Notes: a model not told the origin generated them from the letters alone. Shown: positions 25,927 through 35,914, numbered from the stretch's first letter. The stretch: DNA of 64,000 nt from Leptonema sp964619535 (GCA_964619535.1 CAZUEX010000013.1:37137-101136); one strand, 5' to 3'. Numbers and translations are program-made.

Positions 25927-26976
25927 TCAGGAACCGGCTTCTGCTGTATACTGGATTTCAGAGATGCGCTTCTCGATTTTCTGATTGATGTCTTTATCGG
26001 AGAAGTCCCAGCAGACGCGAATGGCATTCTTGAAGGCCCTGGCATTCGAGCTTCCATGCCCGATCACGCAGGCGCCGTTTACACCAAGAAGTGGTGCTCC
26101 ACCATACTCGGTATAGTCCATACGACGACGTATTTCGGTTAAGACGGGCTTCAGAAGAAAGGCACCCGTTTTGGCCAGGCTGGATTGTTCAATACCGCGA
26201 ATCAATATGCGAAAGATTGTGGCCGCGAGCCCCTCTGTTGCCTTGAGAACAACGTTGCCGACAAATCCATCACAGACCACTACATCTGCCTGTCGAGGAG
26301 TTCCACCGTACAGATCACGTCCTTCGATGTTGCCAAGAAAGTTCATGTCCAGCTGCTCAAGGTAACGACAGGCCTGCACCGAAACGACGTTGCCCTTCTT
26401 GTCTTCTTCGCCGTTGGATAAAACCCCTACCAGAGGCCGCGAAACGCCAAGGATTTCACGGGCATACAGCTCTCCCATGATGGCAAACTCTACAAGCCAT
26501 CGTGGCTTCACGTCCACGTTTGCGCCTGAATCAACAAGAACGGTTGTTCCACCATCTTCGCGCGGAATCGGAGAGGCGATGGCAGGGCGGCTGACACCGG
26601 GTATGCGGCCCATCTTAAAGAGGGCAGCTGCCATCGTCGCGCCTGTATTGCCCGGCGAAAAGAAACCAATGGCCTCCTGGCGCCGAACAAGATCAGCACA
26701 GACCACAACAGAGGCATCGGAACGATCTTTGACGGCTCGCGAAGGTGACTCATCCATACCGATCACACTGCGGGCCGGTTCAATGAGAATCATGTCACGA
26801 TCAAAGGAATACGCAGATAGATGACGCTCCAGTACGTCGGGATCACCCACAAGGATGACGCGGGCATTGTATTCATGCACGGCCTGCACCGCACCATCAA
26901 CGGCAGGAGCCGGACCGTGATCCCCGCTCATAGTATCTACGGCAACATACACTCCCACAGCATATCGATCTGCCAT
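25927..26976 (-). CDS. plsX: Phosphate acyltransferase PlsX
   Basis: A 349-residue PlsX, which makes acyl-phosphate from acyl-ACP for phospholipid synthesis. Visible are VAVDTMSGDHGPAPAVDGAV, GFFSPGNTGATMAAAL and the C-terminal GGAPLLGVNGACVIGHGSSNARA. It lies 30 bases after murB. The usual partner rpmF is not upstream. The last 40 residues extend slightly beyond the average family member. Confidence 0.93.
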   Translation of the reverse strand: MADRYAVGVYVAVDTMSGDHGPAPAVDGAVQAVHEYNARVILVGDPDVLERHLSAYSFDRDMILIEPARSVIGMDESPSRAVKDRSDASVVVCADLVRRQEAIGFFSPGNTGATMAAALFKMGRIPGVSRPAIASPIPREDGGTTVLVDSGANVDVKPRWLVEFAIMGELYAREILGVSRPLVGVLSNGEEDKKGNVVSVQACRYLEQLDMNFLGNIEGRDLYGGTPRQADVVVCDGFVGNVVLKATEGLAATIFRILIRGIEQSSLAKTGAFLLKPVLTEIRRRMDYTEYGGAPLLGVNGACVIGHGSSNARAFKNAIRVCWDFSDKDINQKIEKRISEIQYTAEAGS

Positions 26977-27006
26977 GAGGTGTCAACACGGATCGCCTGT
27001 CTGCCC

Positions 27007-28056
27007 TCATGCAAGAACGGGCTCTCGCTCAAGCTCTATGCCAAAACGGTCCCGAACGGTCTGCCTGATTTTCTCGGAAAGGGCAAGCAGGGCCTCTGCC
27101 GTGCAGCCTCGGTTCACCAATGCCAGGGCATGCGATTTCGATATGCCTGCACCGTTTTCTGTGTATCCCCGCGAGAAGCCGGCATTCTCAACAAGCCAGG
27201 CAGCAGAAACCTTGTAGCTTTCACCCGATGGATAGGCAGGTAGCGTCAGTCCAAGGGAGTCGGCCATTTTTCGGCACTGCTCAAACTGCTCCCTGTTAAG
27301 AACGGGGTTCGTGAAAAAGGAACCGGCTGACCGGGAATCCGGATCGGCTGCATCCACTACCATGGATTTGCGACGGCGGATACGAAGTACGGACTGACGC
27401 AGAAGCTGCAGCTGCTCTCTGCGGTCCGGTGGCCGGCCATTGCTCTTACCGAACTGCTCTCTTGCCTCGTCGTATGCTCGAACAAGCTCAGGATAGGATG
27501 GCCTGGGAGAGGACTCGTTTAGACGAAACCTTACCGAGGTAATGATAAGGGGATACCCTCTTTTGAAGATGCTGCTTCGATAGGAAAAGCCGCACTCTGC
27601 TGACTGCAGGGTTTGCTCTTCTCCCGTATGCCTGTGAAGACCGGTAACGCTCTGAATCGTTCCGGCCACTTCCTGTCCGTAGGCACCTACATTCTGCACG
27701 GGCGTGGCACCGGCAAGTCCAGGGATACCCGACAGGCATTCGATTCCCGAAAGGCCACGTTGAATGGAATGCACAACGACATTATCCCATTGCTCCCCGG
27801 CTGCAACGGTAAGCTCTGTTGCGTCGTCGGTTAAGCCCTTCAGCTGTATGTGGATGACGGCTCCATCATAGCCGGCATCGCGAAAGATCGTATTGCTACC
27901 GCCGCCCAGCACATAAACAGAAAGGCTTTGCTTACGAGTCCATTCAAGGGCTTCGCGTAGATCGTCCACCGAATACACAGGGATATAATAGCGAGCACGG
28001 CCGCCCAGACCAAGGGTGGTCAGCGGTGCAAGAAGGACATCACTCTGCACGTCCAT
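27007..28056 (-). CDS. murB: UDP-N-acetylenolpyruvoylglucosamine reductase MurB
   Basis: A 349-residue FAD/NADPH enzyme of peptidoglycan precursor synthesis. Motifs: TTLGLGGRARYYIPV, VLGGGSNTIFRDAGYDGAVI (FAD), GIPGLAGATPVQNVGAYGQEV, the catalytic serine region SRSAGSFFTNPVL and the C-terminal HALALVNRG. Presence of a tyrosine loop fits type I MurB. It overlaps mazG by 17 bases, in a run nadB-small ORF-mazG-murB-plsX. Confidence 0.95.
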   Translation of the reverse strand: MDVQSDVLLAPLTTLGLGGRARYYIPVYSVDDLREALEWTRKQSLSVYVLGGGSNTIFRDAGYDGAVIHIQLKGLTDDATELTVAAGEQWDNVVVHSIQRGLSGIECLSGIPGLAGATPVQNVGAYGQEVAGTIQSVTGLHRHTGEEQTLQSAECGFSYRSSIFKRGYPLIITSVRFRLNESSPRPSYPELVRAYDEAREQFGKSNGRPPDRREQLQLLRQSVLRIRRRKSMVVDAADPDSRSAGSFFTNPVLNREQFEQCRKMADSLGLTLPAYPSGESYKVSAAWLVENAGFSRGYTENGAGISKSHALALVNRGCTAEALLALSEKIRQTVRDRFGIELEREPVLA

Positions 28057-28909
28057 GACTTTCCCGCTTTACCCTCTGGTAGAGTTTCTCCAGAGCTTCA
28101 AGACGTTGGTTTTCATCGCCCAGGTCAAAGGGATTTGTCTCTTCCTGTTCAGCTGCTGCCTGAAGTCGACGAAAGCGATCCACAAACTTCTCGGTCGAGC
28201 GATGAAGCGATCGCTCTGAAGAGATGCCAAGATGTCGGCCAAGGTTAACCACAGAAAAAAGAAGATCTCCCAGCTCCTCCTCAAGACGCTGTCGATCCGC
28301 TGCTTCGCCGGATTGCTGTAACAACTCTTCCAGTTCATCCATCTCGGAGCGAAGAGTGCTGAACAGGGAGGCCCAATCGCCACGACGCCAGTCAAAGCCT
28401 CGTCTCGATGCCTTGCTCTGGATCTTGTCGGCGCGAATGAGAGCCGGTAGATGCGCCGTCTTTGCACCGAATACCGGCACTTCTCCTTTCTGTCTCTGTT
28501 CGCTTTCTTTGAGTTTCTCCCAGTTTTGTAAGATTTCCTTGCTGTCTGTAGAAGTAATATCCCCAAAAACGTGTGGATGTCGAAAGATCAGCTTATCGGC
28601 GATGGCCGTGTAGACGTCGTCGGCCTGAAACAGGCCCTTTTCTTCGGCAAGTCGGCAATAGAATAATACAAGAAATGCAAGGTCGCCCAGCTCTTCTTTC
28701 AGGTTTTCAGCATCCCCTGATTCCACTGCTGCGGCCACCTCATTGGCCTCTTCGAGCAGCCCTTCTTTCATGGAGTGGAAATCCTGGGCGCGATCCCACT
28801 CGCAGCCACCCGGCTCACGCAGGATGGCTGTAATCTCTTTCAGACGATCAAAGGGATTGGCCTCTTGAAGGCGAAGGCGCCGGGCTTTTTCGGAGCCCGA
28901 CTCGCTCAT
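28040..28909 (-). CDS. mazG: Nucleoside triphosphate pyrophosphohydrolase MazG
   Basis: All-alpha NTP pyrophosphatase that cleans abnormal nucleotides from the pool. Two MazG domains are visible, each with the metal-binding EELGDL motif (NLKEELGDLAFLVLF in the first, LEEELGDLLFSVVNL in the second), and the C-terminal YQRVK region. I place the start at ATG 28909 (289 residues): the frame stays open to 29116 but that part overlaps a separate small ORF whose TGA shares bases with this ATG (ATGA). Confidence 0.92.
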   Translation of the reverse strand: MSESGSEKARRLRLQEANPFDRLKEITAILREPGGCEWDRAQDFHSMKEGLLEEANEVAAAVESGDAENLKEELGDLAFLVLFYCRLAEEKGLFQADDVYTAIADKLIFRHPHVFGDITSTDSKEILQNWEKLKESEQRQKGEVPVFGAKTAHLPALIRADKIQSKASRRGFDWRRGDWASLFSTLRSEMDELEELLQQSGEAADRQRLEEELGDLLFSVVNLGRHLGISSERSLHRSTEKFVDRFRRLQAAAEQEETNPFDLGDENQRLEALEKLYQRVKRESHGRAE

Positions 28910-29076
28910 CGGTCGCCTTTCAGCTCTTTCAGGATCTCCTGGCGACGGGCGAAACGCTGGCCGGCGTTCATAGACAGCCACTGTTTCTTGAGATCGTTCA
29001 CGTTCGTTCCCTGTTTCAGAGCATAGCGATGCAGCAGTTTTGCCGTCTTTCCGTTCATCCCGCCAGATTCCGTCAT
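28906..29076 (-). CDS. Small basic protein between nadB and mazG (56 residues)
   Basis: An ORF of 56 codons, below common length cut-offs, fills the gap between the nadB stop (29122) and mazG. It starts at ATG 29076 (or ATG 29058, giving 50 residues) and its stop overlaps the mazG start as ATGA. The product is Lys/Arg-rich and helical: GKTAKLLHRYALKQGTNVND then LKKQWLSMNAGQRFARRQEI. The ATGA coupling and protein-like composition favour a real gene; the ribosome site is weak. Function unknown; nucleic-acid binding is only a guess from charge. Confidence 0.55.
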   Translation of the reverse strand: MTESGGMNGKTAKLLHRYALKQGTNVNDLKKQWLSMNAGQRFARRQEILKELKGDR

Positions 29077-29121
29077 AGGGCCGCACTGTCAAGCAGGCCC
29101 AAATCTTACCGTGCACCGCTG

Positions 29122-30762
29122 TCAGGGTAAAAATGAGAAATCTTCGTCATGCGTTCGAACGATGGATGTATTCTGACGGGATGGGCTTCGATTCTCCGGG
29201 TAATCAGTCGTGTAGTGAAGGCCACGGCTTTCCTGCCTGTGCCTTGCAGAAAGGATGATCAGCCGGGCAACCAGAACAAGGTTTCGCAGCTCCAGGATCT
29301 TATTCTGGATCACCGTTCTACGGTAGAAGTCCATGATTTCATCGAAAAGCAGGTTCATGCGCCTCAAGGCCCGATCCAGACGCAGGTTGGAGCGGACAAT
29401 GCCGACATAGTTCCACATGATATGCCGGATCTCTCCATAGTTATGCTGCACAAGAATCCACTCCTCCGGGTTATCCAGTCCCTCTTTATCCCAGGGACGG
29501 ATCTTTACCCGCTCGGCGCTGATGGGATTCGTTCGTAGATCGGTGCAGATACGGCTGCCAAAAACCAGGCCTTCCAGGAGGCTGTTCGAGGCCAGACGGT
29601 TGCCGCCGTGTACTCCCGTCGAAGCCACCTCTCCTGCAGCATAGAGGCCTTTCAGGCGGGTGCGTCCAAAAAGATCCGTCTGTATACCGCCACACATATA
29701 GTGGGCTGCCGGCACAACGGGAATGGGTTGTTTGGCGATGTCGATTCCACGACTCAAGCAGGTGGCATAGATGTTCGGAAACTTCTGCATCAGCACTTCG
29801 GCCGGGAACCGTGTCACATCCAGCCAGACATGGGGGGCACCGCTTTTCTTCATCTCTGCATCGATGGCCCTGGCCACGATATCTCTTGGAGCCAGTTCTT
29901 CCCGGCTATCGTATTCATGCATAAACGGACGCATTTCGTAGCCCAGCAATTTGGCTCCAAAACCACGCAGGGCTTCCGAGATCAAAAACGAACGCCCGCC
30001 CGGATCATACAGACACGTAGGATGGAACTGATAAAATTCCATGTTTGATACAACGGCACCGGCCCTGTAGCCAAGGGCAACACCATCGCCCGTTGCCACC
30101 TCGGGATTCGTATTGTGCAGATACACATGGCCTGCACCGCCCGTTGTCAGGATTGTGGCGCGGGCCCTGATAATAAAGATCTCCCAGGTTTTGCGATTGT
30201 AGACATAGGCCCCGTAGCAGGAAGGCTCCCCCTCATGGCTCTGGCCGTCCAGGTGATAACGGGTGATCAGCTCTACAGCGGAATGGTGTTCAAAGATCTG
30301 CACGTTCTTGCTGCGTACAGCATCGGCAAGAACAAGCTCCACCTCCTTACCCGTCAGGTCACCGAAATGCACGATACGGTTATGCGAATGTCCACCTTCC
30401 CGATGCAGATCCAGCTCTCCTTCCGGGCCCGTTTCGAATCTCGCCCCCAGGTCGATCAAGCGGCGAATGTGGTCAGGCCCCTCGGTTACAAGAACGCGTA
30501 CAGCTTCGGGATCACAGAGGCCGGCACCGGCCTCCAGGGTGTCCTGTATATGGCTTTCAAAGGAGTCTGTGGCGGCAAGAACGGATGCAATGCCGCCCTG
30601 GGCATACGTCGTATTCGACTCCACCAGGTCGGATTTCGTGACAATGATTACCGACCCCAGGTCCGCAAGCTGATAGGCGGTGTAAAGCCCCGTTACACCG
30701 CTTCCCAGAACAAGGAAATCACAGTTCAGCTCTGCTGTCATGGTCGTTTCACGGTGCGGCAC
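29122..30762 (-). CDS. nadB: L-aspartate oxidase NadB
   Basis: A 546-residue FAD enzyme making iminoaspartate, the first step of de novo NAD synthesis. Visible: FLVLGSGVTGLYTAYQLAD (FAD), TTYAQGGIASV, HREGGHSHNRIVHFGD, LYAAGEVASTGVHGGNRLAS and the C-terminal SRGLHYTTDYPE. The frame begins at GTG 30762, overlapping the protease stop by 14 bases; ATG 30741 is an equally plausible start. nadA and nadC are not in the window. Confidence 0.95.
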   Translation of the reverse strand: MPHRETTMTAELNCDFLVLGSGVTGLYTAYQLADLGSVIIVTKSDLVESNTTYAQGGIASVLAATDSFESHIQDTLEAGAGLCDPEAVRVLVTEGPDHIRRLIDLGARFETGPEGELDLHREGGHSHNRIVHFGDLTGKEVELVLADAVRSKNVQIFEHHSAVELITRYHLDGQSHEGEPSCYGAYVYNRKTWEIFIIRARATILTTGGAGHVYLHNTNPEVATGDGVALGYRAGAVVSNMEFYQFHPTCLYDPGGRSFLISEALRGFGAKLLGYEMRPFMHEYDSREELAPRDIVARAIDAEMKKSGAPHVWLDVTRFPAEVLMQKFPNIYATCLSRGIDIAKQPIPVVPAAHYMCGGIQTDLFGRTRLKGLYAAGEVASTGVHGGNRLASNSLLEGLVFGSRICTDLRTNPISAERVKIRPWDKEGLDNPEEWILVQHNYGEIRHIMWNYVGIVRSNLRLDRALRRMNLLFDEIMDFYRRTVIQNKILELRNLVLVARLIILSARHRQESRGLHYTTDYPENRSPSRQNTSIVRTHDEDFSFLP

Positions 30763-32602
30763 CGCTCTTCATGGCCTTCAGATACGGCAGAGCACGAATC
30801 AACATGGCATCCGGTTTTACGGCATCCTTTTCATGGCGTTGCAGAAACTCCTCTGCCCTTTTCAGGTCGGCAGCGGCCCGTCGCTTCAGCTGTTGAATCC
30901 ATGCGCGACGTCTTGCATCTTCTTCTTTCTGTTTCAGTTCGGGCAGGTGTTTCCACATGTCTTCTTCGCGAAAACGCAATGGGAACGATCCGTCCACTTC
31001 ATCAGAGATTTCAATGTCGGGCTCCACGCCATAGACCTGGATCGTATAGCCCCGGGGTGCATAGTACCGTGCCGTCGTAACCTTGACGATCACGGAATCG
31101 ACGGGACGCAGTGACTGCACCGAGGCCTTTCCAAAAGAACGTTCGCCAACAATCAATGCGGCATTATGATCCTGCAGGGCCGATGCAACGATCTCACTGG
31201 CCGATGCTGAACCGGCATTGATCAGAACCACTATCGGAACATCCCGGCTGTTCAATACCAGGTTTCGCTCGCTGCTTCTACGCCTTGCCCGTTCCTCCCT
31301 GGAACGTATCTCCACAACCGTAGCATTTTCAGGCAGAAACAGTCCGGCTACATTGATGGCCTCTTCCAGATCGCCTCCGGGATTCCCGCGCAGATCAAGG
31401 ATAATGCCATCCAGACGGCCATCGGCCTTGTCGAGGAGCTGATAGTATTCATGCCTTACCAGCTCTGAAGGTCGTTTTTTATCGAACAGAAAAGAAGAGA
31501 TCTTGATGATGCCTACCCGCATCGGCATAAAGTCTTTGTAAGGCAACTCAAGCAGATACTGAGATGAAACGGCCTTCTGCTCGATCTTATCGCGTTTGAT
31601 TCGGATGGCAATGAGCTCCACCTCTGTTGCCCGCTCTACGTCCAGAACCACATACGTATCTTTCTTGCCGCGAATGCGTTTTACAACCTCTGAAAGGTTC
31701 AGGCTGTCGATGCTCTTTCCATCCACCCGGCGAATGATATCACCGGCACGCAGACCGGCTTTCAGAGCAGGAGAGCCTGGAAGCGGTGTTTCCACGATTA
31801 CGTCACTGGAGCCACCTCCGCGAAGCAGTGCACCGATTCCCTCAAACGAGGAATCCTCTGACTCTTTGCGCATCTTTTCCCAGGAGTGATTATCGAAAAC
31901 CGCACTGTGCGGATCCATGCTCTGCAGGAATCCATTGGCTGCTGCAAAGAATACGTAGTGCATGCCAAAAGGCCTTTCGGCATATGGGTTTTCCCCTTCA
32001 AATGTGGGCGGAAGTTCTTTGTATTGGTCAAGGTTGGCTTCGATCCATCGAACGACACGAAGAAAATCATCGCGCGAAAACTTCACTTTCTGCCAGGCAG
32101 CTTCCAGTTCTTTCTGTTCTTTCTTCAGCTGATCGCGCAGCTTCCTGGCTTCAGCGTTTTTCTGTGCGGGCGTCATCCTCTTGCGGCGCTCACGCTCACG
32201 AGCCTCCCTGGCCTTTCTTCGCTTTTCCAGCTCTTCGTAATCAGGGACAAGAATGACAAAGGCATCGTCGTTATCAATCTTCAAGGCCTTGCCGGGGATC
32301 TGCCTTTCCGGAGCCACAAGCTCCGGCATACGCGAGTAAAAGGACTCTGGTAGCATCAGAAGGCCTGCAGGCAGTGCCTTCAGGGCCTCTTCGGCAGCCC
32401 CTATGTAGCTCCGTTTCGCCTGGACCAGTTCAGGATCCAGGTAGTTGGCCAGGGCATATTCAATAACCCGATCAAAGCTATCCTGAGAAAACCCCTCTGG
32501 CACCTCCTTACTCTGCGCGGGATCGCATCCGCAAAAGCCAGCATACAGCAACAGAGCCATCGAGCCCAGGAACTTGGTCAATTCAGGTATTCCACGTTTC
32601 AT
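30749..32602 (-). CDS. S41 C-terminal processing protease (Ctp/Prc type)
   Basis: A 617-residue exported protease. N-terminal hydrophobic segment (10-24) ends in GFCGCDP, perhaps a relaxed lipobox with Cys24 or Cys26. Charged coiled coil about 122-175; PDZ domain about 255-335 (GIGALL, SPALKAGLRAGDIIRRVDGK); S41 protease about 345-535 with catalytic Ser467 in NAGSASASE and Lys492 in SFGKASVQ, 25 residues apart as in the plant D1 protease. A C-terminal Arg/Lys-rich tail follows. It likely trims periplasmic proteins; the target is unknown. Confidence 0.93.
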   Translation of the reverse strand: MKRGIPELTKFLGSMALLLYAGFCGCDPAQSKEVPEGFSQDSFDRVIEYALANYLDPELVQAKRSYIGAAEEALKALPAGLLMLPESFYSRMPELVAPERQIPGKALKIDNDDAFVILVPDYEELEKRRKAREARERERRKRMTPAQKNAEARKLRDQLKKEQKELEAAWQKVKFSRDDFLRVVRWIEANLDQYKELPPTFEGENPYAERPFGMHYVFFAAANGFLQSMDPHSAVFDNHSWEKMRKESEDSSFEGIGALLRGGGSSDVIVETPLPGSPALKAGLRAGDIIRRVDGKSIDSLNLSEVVKRIRGKKDTYVVLDVERATEVELIAIRIKRDKIEQKAVSSQYLLELPYKDFMPMRVGIIKISSFLFDKKRPSELVRHEYYQLLDKADGRLDGIILDLRGNPGGDLEEAINVAGLFLPENATVVEIRSREERARRRSSERNLVLNSRDVPIVVLINAGSASASEIVASALQDHNAALIVGERSFGKASVQSLRPVDSVIVKVTTARYYAPRGYTIQVYGVEPDIEISDEVDGSFPLRFREEDMWKHLPELKQKEEDARRRAWIQQLKRRAAADLKRAEEFLQRHEKDAVKPDAMLIRALPYLKAMKSGAAP

Positions 32603-32795
32603 ATCAGGGTGTTCTCTTTAAAAAAGGGGATTGGCAAACAAAACAAGGATCCTTCAGGGCGATCTTTTTTCAATTGCTTTTTCTAAGACGAAATCTTCGC
32701 CGTTTTCCCAAACGACGAAACATGCAGAAACGCCGGGCAAAAGTCCGAGCAGGCTGCCCTGAATTTCACGGTAGCGGCATCCGACAATAGCATCA

Positions 32796-32963
32796 ATGAG
32801 CGAGCTGCAGACATTCACCGCCGAATCGCTGAAAAAGGATACGGTTGTGTCCCTGACCCTCTACAGGATCCTGAAAGGACTTACCCAGGAGGGCTTTGAT
32901 CTGTACACCGATGCAGAGGGCAGGATTACCCTGATTCGCCGGATGCGCGGGAATCAATCCTGA
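32796..32963 (+). CDS. Possible small protein (55 residues), hypothetical
   Basis: In the 351-base space between the divergently transcribed protease promoter and the end of purL, the plus strand carries a 55-codon ORF whose translation looks protein-like (ESLKKDTVVSLTLYRILKGL then TQEGFDLYTDAEGRITLIRR), suggestive of a small alpha/beta domain. It ends ten bases inside the convergent purL. There is no obvious ribosome site. The remaining upstream 190 bases (32603-32795) show AT-rich tracts that probably hold the protease promoter, with no clear -35/-10 pair. Confidence 0.4.
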   Translation: MSELQTFTAESLKKDTVVSLTLYRILKGLTQEGFDLYTDAEGRITLIRRMRGNQS

Positions 32964-35284
32964 CCGGCAAACACCGGCTTTAGCGCCCCTTCAAAACGTC
33001 TGACGGCCTCATCCTTTTCGACGCGGAACAGGTGATAATCCAGAGCATCACCACCCGTCACACCGATCTCCAGCGCCTGCAGGCCGCATTGCTCAAGCTC
33101 CTGCTGCATCGCTGACAGGCCGTCTGGCAGAACACTGACAAGGATCGTAGCCGAGGTTTCGCCAAAAAAGAGCTTATCGGCCCGGCCTGTTTTCTCGAGG
33201 AGCGTCTTTACTGCCCGATCATGCAGCCGGAAGCCCATTGCCTGTTCTGCAAAGGCGTTGTAGGACATCCGGAAAAGGGCAACGGCAAGCCCTCCCAGAG
33301 ACAGATCGGCCGCTGACTGCACAAGTCCCTTCCGCGAGCAGCTCTGCAAAAAGGAATGGAGGGCCTTTTCCGTTTCGGGGCGCAGCTCTGGAGGTAGTCC
33401 CGTAACAACAGACCTTTTCTGCCACAGATACTCCGATCCACCAAATCCGGGCAGGAAGTCTCCGATCATGAAGATCCGTTCTTCTGGCTGCTTGAAGAAG
33501 GGCTGAATGGCCTTTTGCACATCCTCGATCAGCCCCACCATGCCGATCGTCGGACAGGGCAGGATCGGCCCCTCTTCGCTTTCGTTATAGAAAGACACGT
33601 TTCCGCCGGTGACGGGAATGGACAGCTGTCTGCAGGCATCGCCCATCCCCTTGATGCTTGCAGCAAACATGTAGTAGTTCTCGGGAATATAGGGATTGGC
33701 AAAGTTCAGGCAGTTCGTAATGCCAAGAGGCTCCGCTCCACTGACGGCCACGTTGCGAGCCGATTCATAAACGGCCAGAGCGGCCCCCCTTTCCGGCTCA
33801 AGATACACAAAGCGGGGATTACAGTCCACACTTACGGCAAGGCCCCTCTGCGTTTCCTCTACCGGTGAGGAGCTTACACGGGACGGATCATCGGCATAGT
33901 TGGCAAGAGGCACATCCTCCATCAGGATCTCGGGGATGCGGATAACACCGCCCTGCCCGCCCGGACTCTGCACGCGAACCAGGCCAACCTCTGCATCGTA
34001 TTGTTCATAAACGGGCCGTTTTGATGCAATGTTCGGAGCTGACAGCAACTGCAGTAAATCGGCAGCCAGGTCAGAAGAGGCCGGCAGATCCTCGTCGCGA
34101 AAGGCCTTTACCTCATCGAGATGAGAAGGTCTGCGCTGCTCCCTTTCATAGCGGGGAGCTCCTCCGCCTAACACCAGCGATTCAGCCGGAATATCGGCAC
34201 AGAGACGATCGTTATGAAAGATGCGCAGACGGCCGGTATCCGTCACCGTTCCAATGATTTCTGCATGCAGATCCCACTTTTCGAAAATGCGGCGGATGGT
34301 CTCTTCCTGTCCCTTTTTGCCAACGACCAGCATACGTTCCTGCGATTCCGAAAGCATGATCTCATAGGCATTCATGCCGGTTTCGCGCAGTGGAACGCGG
34401 TTCAGGTCAATATCCATGCCCACCCGGCCTTTTGCGCTCATCTCGCTTGTTGAACAGGAAAGGCCGGCTGCTCCCATATCCTGGATGCCTTCGAGGGCGC
34501 CGGAACGAATCAGCTCCAGGGTGGCCTCAAGCAGAAGCTTCTCTTTAAAGGGATCCCCCACCTGGACGGCACTTCTTTTGCTTTCACTCTCTTCAGAAAG
34601 ATCTCGCGACGCAAAGCTCGCTCCGTGGATACCGTCGCGGCCCGTAGTCGCCCCAACATAGAAAACAGGGTTTCCCGGGCCTTTCGCTGTGGCCGTGGCC
34701 ATGCGATCCGTACGGGCAACGCCGACGGTCATGGCATTGACCAGGCAATTCCTGGCATAGGTGGGATCAAAGAATACCTCACCCCCTGCTACAGCCACTC
34801 CCAGGCAGTTTCCGTAAAAGGCGATGCCTTCGACGGCCTTCGTGAACAGGTAACGGCTACGGCCTTCGGGCGGGCCAAAGCGCAAAGAGTTCAGAGAGCA
34901 GATGGGACGGGCCCCCATCGTAAAGATATCACGCATGATACCGCCCACCCCCGTGGCAGCGCCCTGAAACGGTTCGATTGCCGTGGGATGGTTGTGCGAT
35001 TCGATCTTGAAGACCACGGCCAGGCCCCCGCCTATATCAATGGCACCGGCATTCTCTTCGCCGGCCGTGGCCAGGTTGCGAGCCCCTTCTGTGGGCAGTG
35101 TTTTCAGCTGTAAAATGGAATTCTTATAACTGCAGTGTTCCGACCACATGCCGGAGTAGATGCCAAGCTCCGTTACCGTTGGCAGTCGCCCGAGGAAGCC
35201 CTGAATCCTTTCAAATTCTTCCTCCGTCAGGCCATGCTCCAGTGCGTCCTGAAGGGTGATCTCTTTTTCCGTATACAGCTCCAT
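32954..35284 (-). CDS. purL: Phosphoribosylformylglycinamidine synthase subunit PurL
   Basis: A 776-residue small-type PurL catalysing the ATP-dependent fourth step of purine synthesis. Visible: LGIYSGMWSEHCSYKNS, FKIESHNHPTAIEPFQGAAT, GDPFKEKLLLEATLEL, and the second AIRS-like half (VTGGNVSFYNESEEG). Being the short type, it needs PurQ (glutaminase) and PurS, neither of which is in this window. The upstream 195 bases to 35479 hold long T-tracts (35408-35440), probably promoter sequence for the divergent gene. Confidence 0.96.
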   Translation of the reverse strand: MELYTEKEITLQDALEHGLTEEEFERIQGFLGRLPTVTELGIYSGMWSEHCSYKNSILQLKTLPTEGARNLATAGEENAGAIDIGGGLAVVFKIESHNHPTAIEPFQGAATGVGGIMRDIFTMGARPICSLNSLRFGPPEGRSRYLFTKAVEGIAFYGNCLGVAVAGGEVFFDPTYARNCLVNAMTVGVARTDRMATATAKGPGNPVFYVGATTGRDGIHGASFASRDLSEESESKRSAVQVGDPFKEKLLLEATLELIRSGALEGIQDMGAAGLSCSTSEMSAKGRVGMDIDLNRVPLRETGMNAYEIMLSESQERMLVVGKKGQEETIRRIFEKWDLHAEIIGTVTDTGRLRIFHNDRLCADIPAESLVLGGGAPRYEREQRRPSHLDEVKAFRDEDLPASSDLAADLLQLLSAPNIASKRPVYEQYDAEVGLVRVQSPGGQGGVIRIPEILMEDVPLANYADDPSRVSSSPVEETQRGLAVSVDCNPRFVYLEPERGAALAVYESARNVAVSGAEPLGITNCLNFANPYIPENYYMFAASIKGMGDACRQLSIPVTGGNVSFYNESEEGPILPCPTIGMVGLIEDVQKAIQPFFKQPEERIFMIGDFLPGFGGSEYLWQKRSVVTGLPPELRPETEKALHSFLQSCSRKGLVQSAADLSLGGLAVALFRMSYNAFAEQAMGFRLHDRAVKTLLEKTGRADKLFFGETSATILVSVLPDGLSAMQQELEQCGLQALEIGVTGGDALDYHLFRVEKDEAVRRFEGALKPVFAGQD

Positions 35285-35479
35285 ACAGGTCCAGACCGCC
35301 GGTCGGCCGGAGCCTGTCGAGGCAGAATCGCCGTCTGCGCTGTTTTACAGCCGGGTCCTTGAAATGCGAATCAATCGCAACCAGCGCGGCAAAAATCCCC
35401 CGTTGTAATTACTTTTTTTCCGTTTTTTTTTGCACTTTTTTTAACAAATTCCGTCCTTGGTTGAGGGTAAGATGTTCAT

Positions 35480-35914
35480 ATGAAACCGGAAGAAAGCTCG
35501 CCATACTTTTTTCGCTCAGGGGAGGACCCGGTCAGTGCTGACGTGTATTTTCTGACCGATCAGCCCTATTTCGATGAATCAGCAAGGCCATACCTGCCCG
35601 ACGGACATGTGGTCCAGGCGGATAGCTGGCAAACCGTGCAGGTCTGGCCGCTCTACTTTCATACAAAGGACCTCGGCGATTTCTGCATCACCATGGCCTT
35701 TGACATTCACCGGAACTGCTTTGCCTACCTGACAGCCGTGGACACGGTAGCCACGGCTGTGCTGGACAGGCTGTTCGCCCCCGAAACCGAGCCCATGCAC
35801 GATGACCAGGCAGAGGCCCTCGACTGCATCGGCACCCTGCTCGATACGGCAGCGGCTCGCATCGAGAACCATCGCCTGCGGCCGGGCGAGCTCGTCATCT
35901 ACAGGGAGGACTGA
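35480..35914 (+). CDS. Conserved-looking hypothetical protein (144 residues)
   Basis: A soluble, acidic protein with no signal peptide or membrane segment. The middle (VQVWPLYFHTKDLGDFCITM then AFDIHRNCFAYLTAV) looks like beta-strands of a small globular domain, followed by a helical C-terminus. I do not recognise a family. It is a single gene between divergent purL and convergent purH (17 bases away). GAGGG lies 12 bases before the ATG. Confidence 0.7.
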   Translation: MKPEESSPYFFRSGEDPVSADVYFLTDQPYFDESARPYLPDGHVVQADSWQTVQVWPLYFHTKDLGDFCITMAFDIHRNCFAYLTAVDTVATAVLDRLFAPETEPMHDDQAEALDCIGTLLDTAAARIENHRLRPGELVIYRED

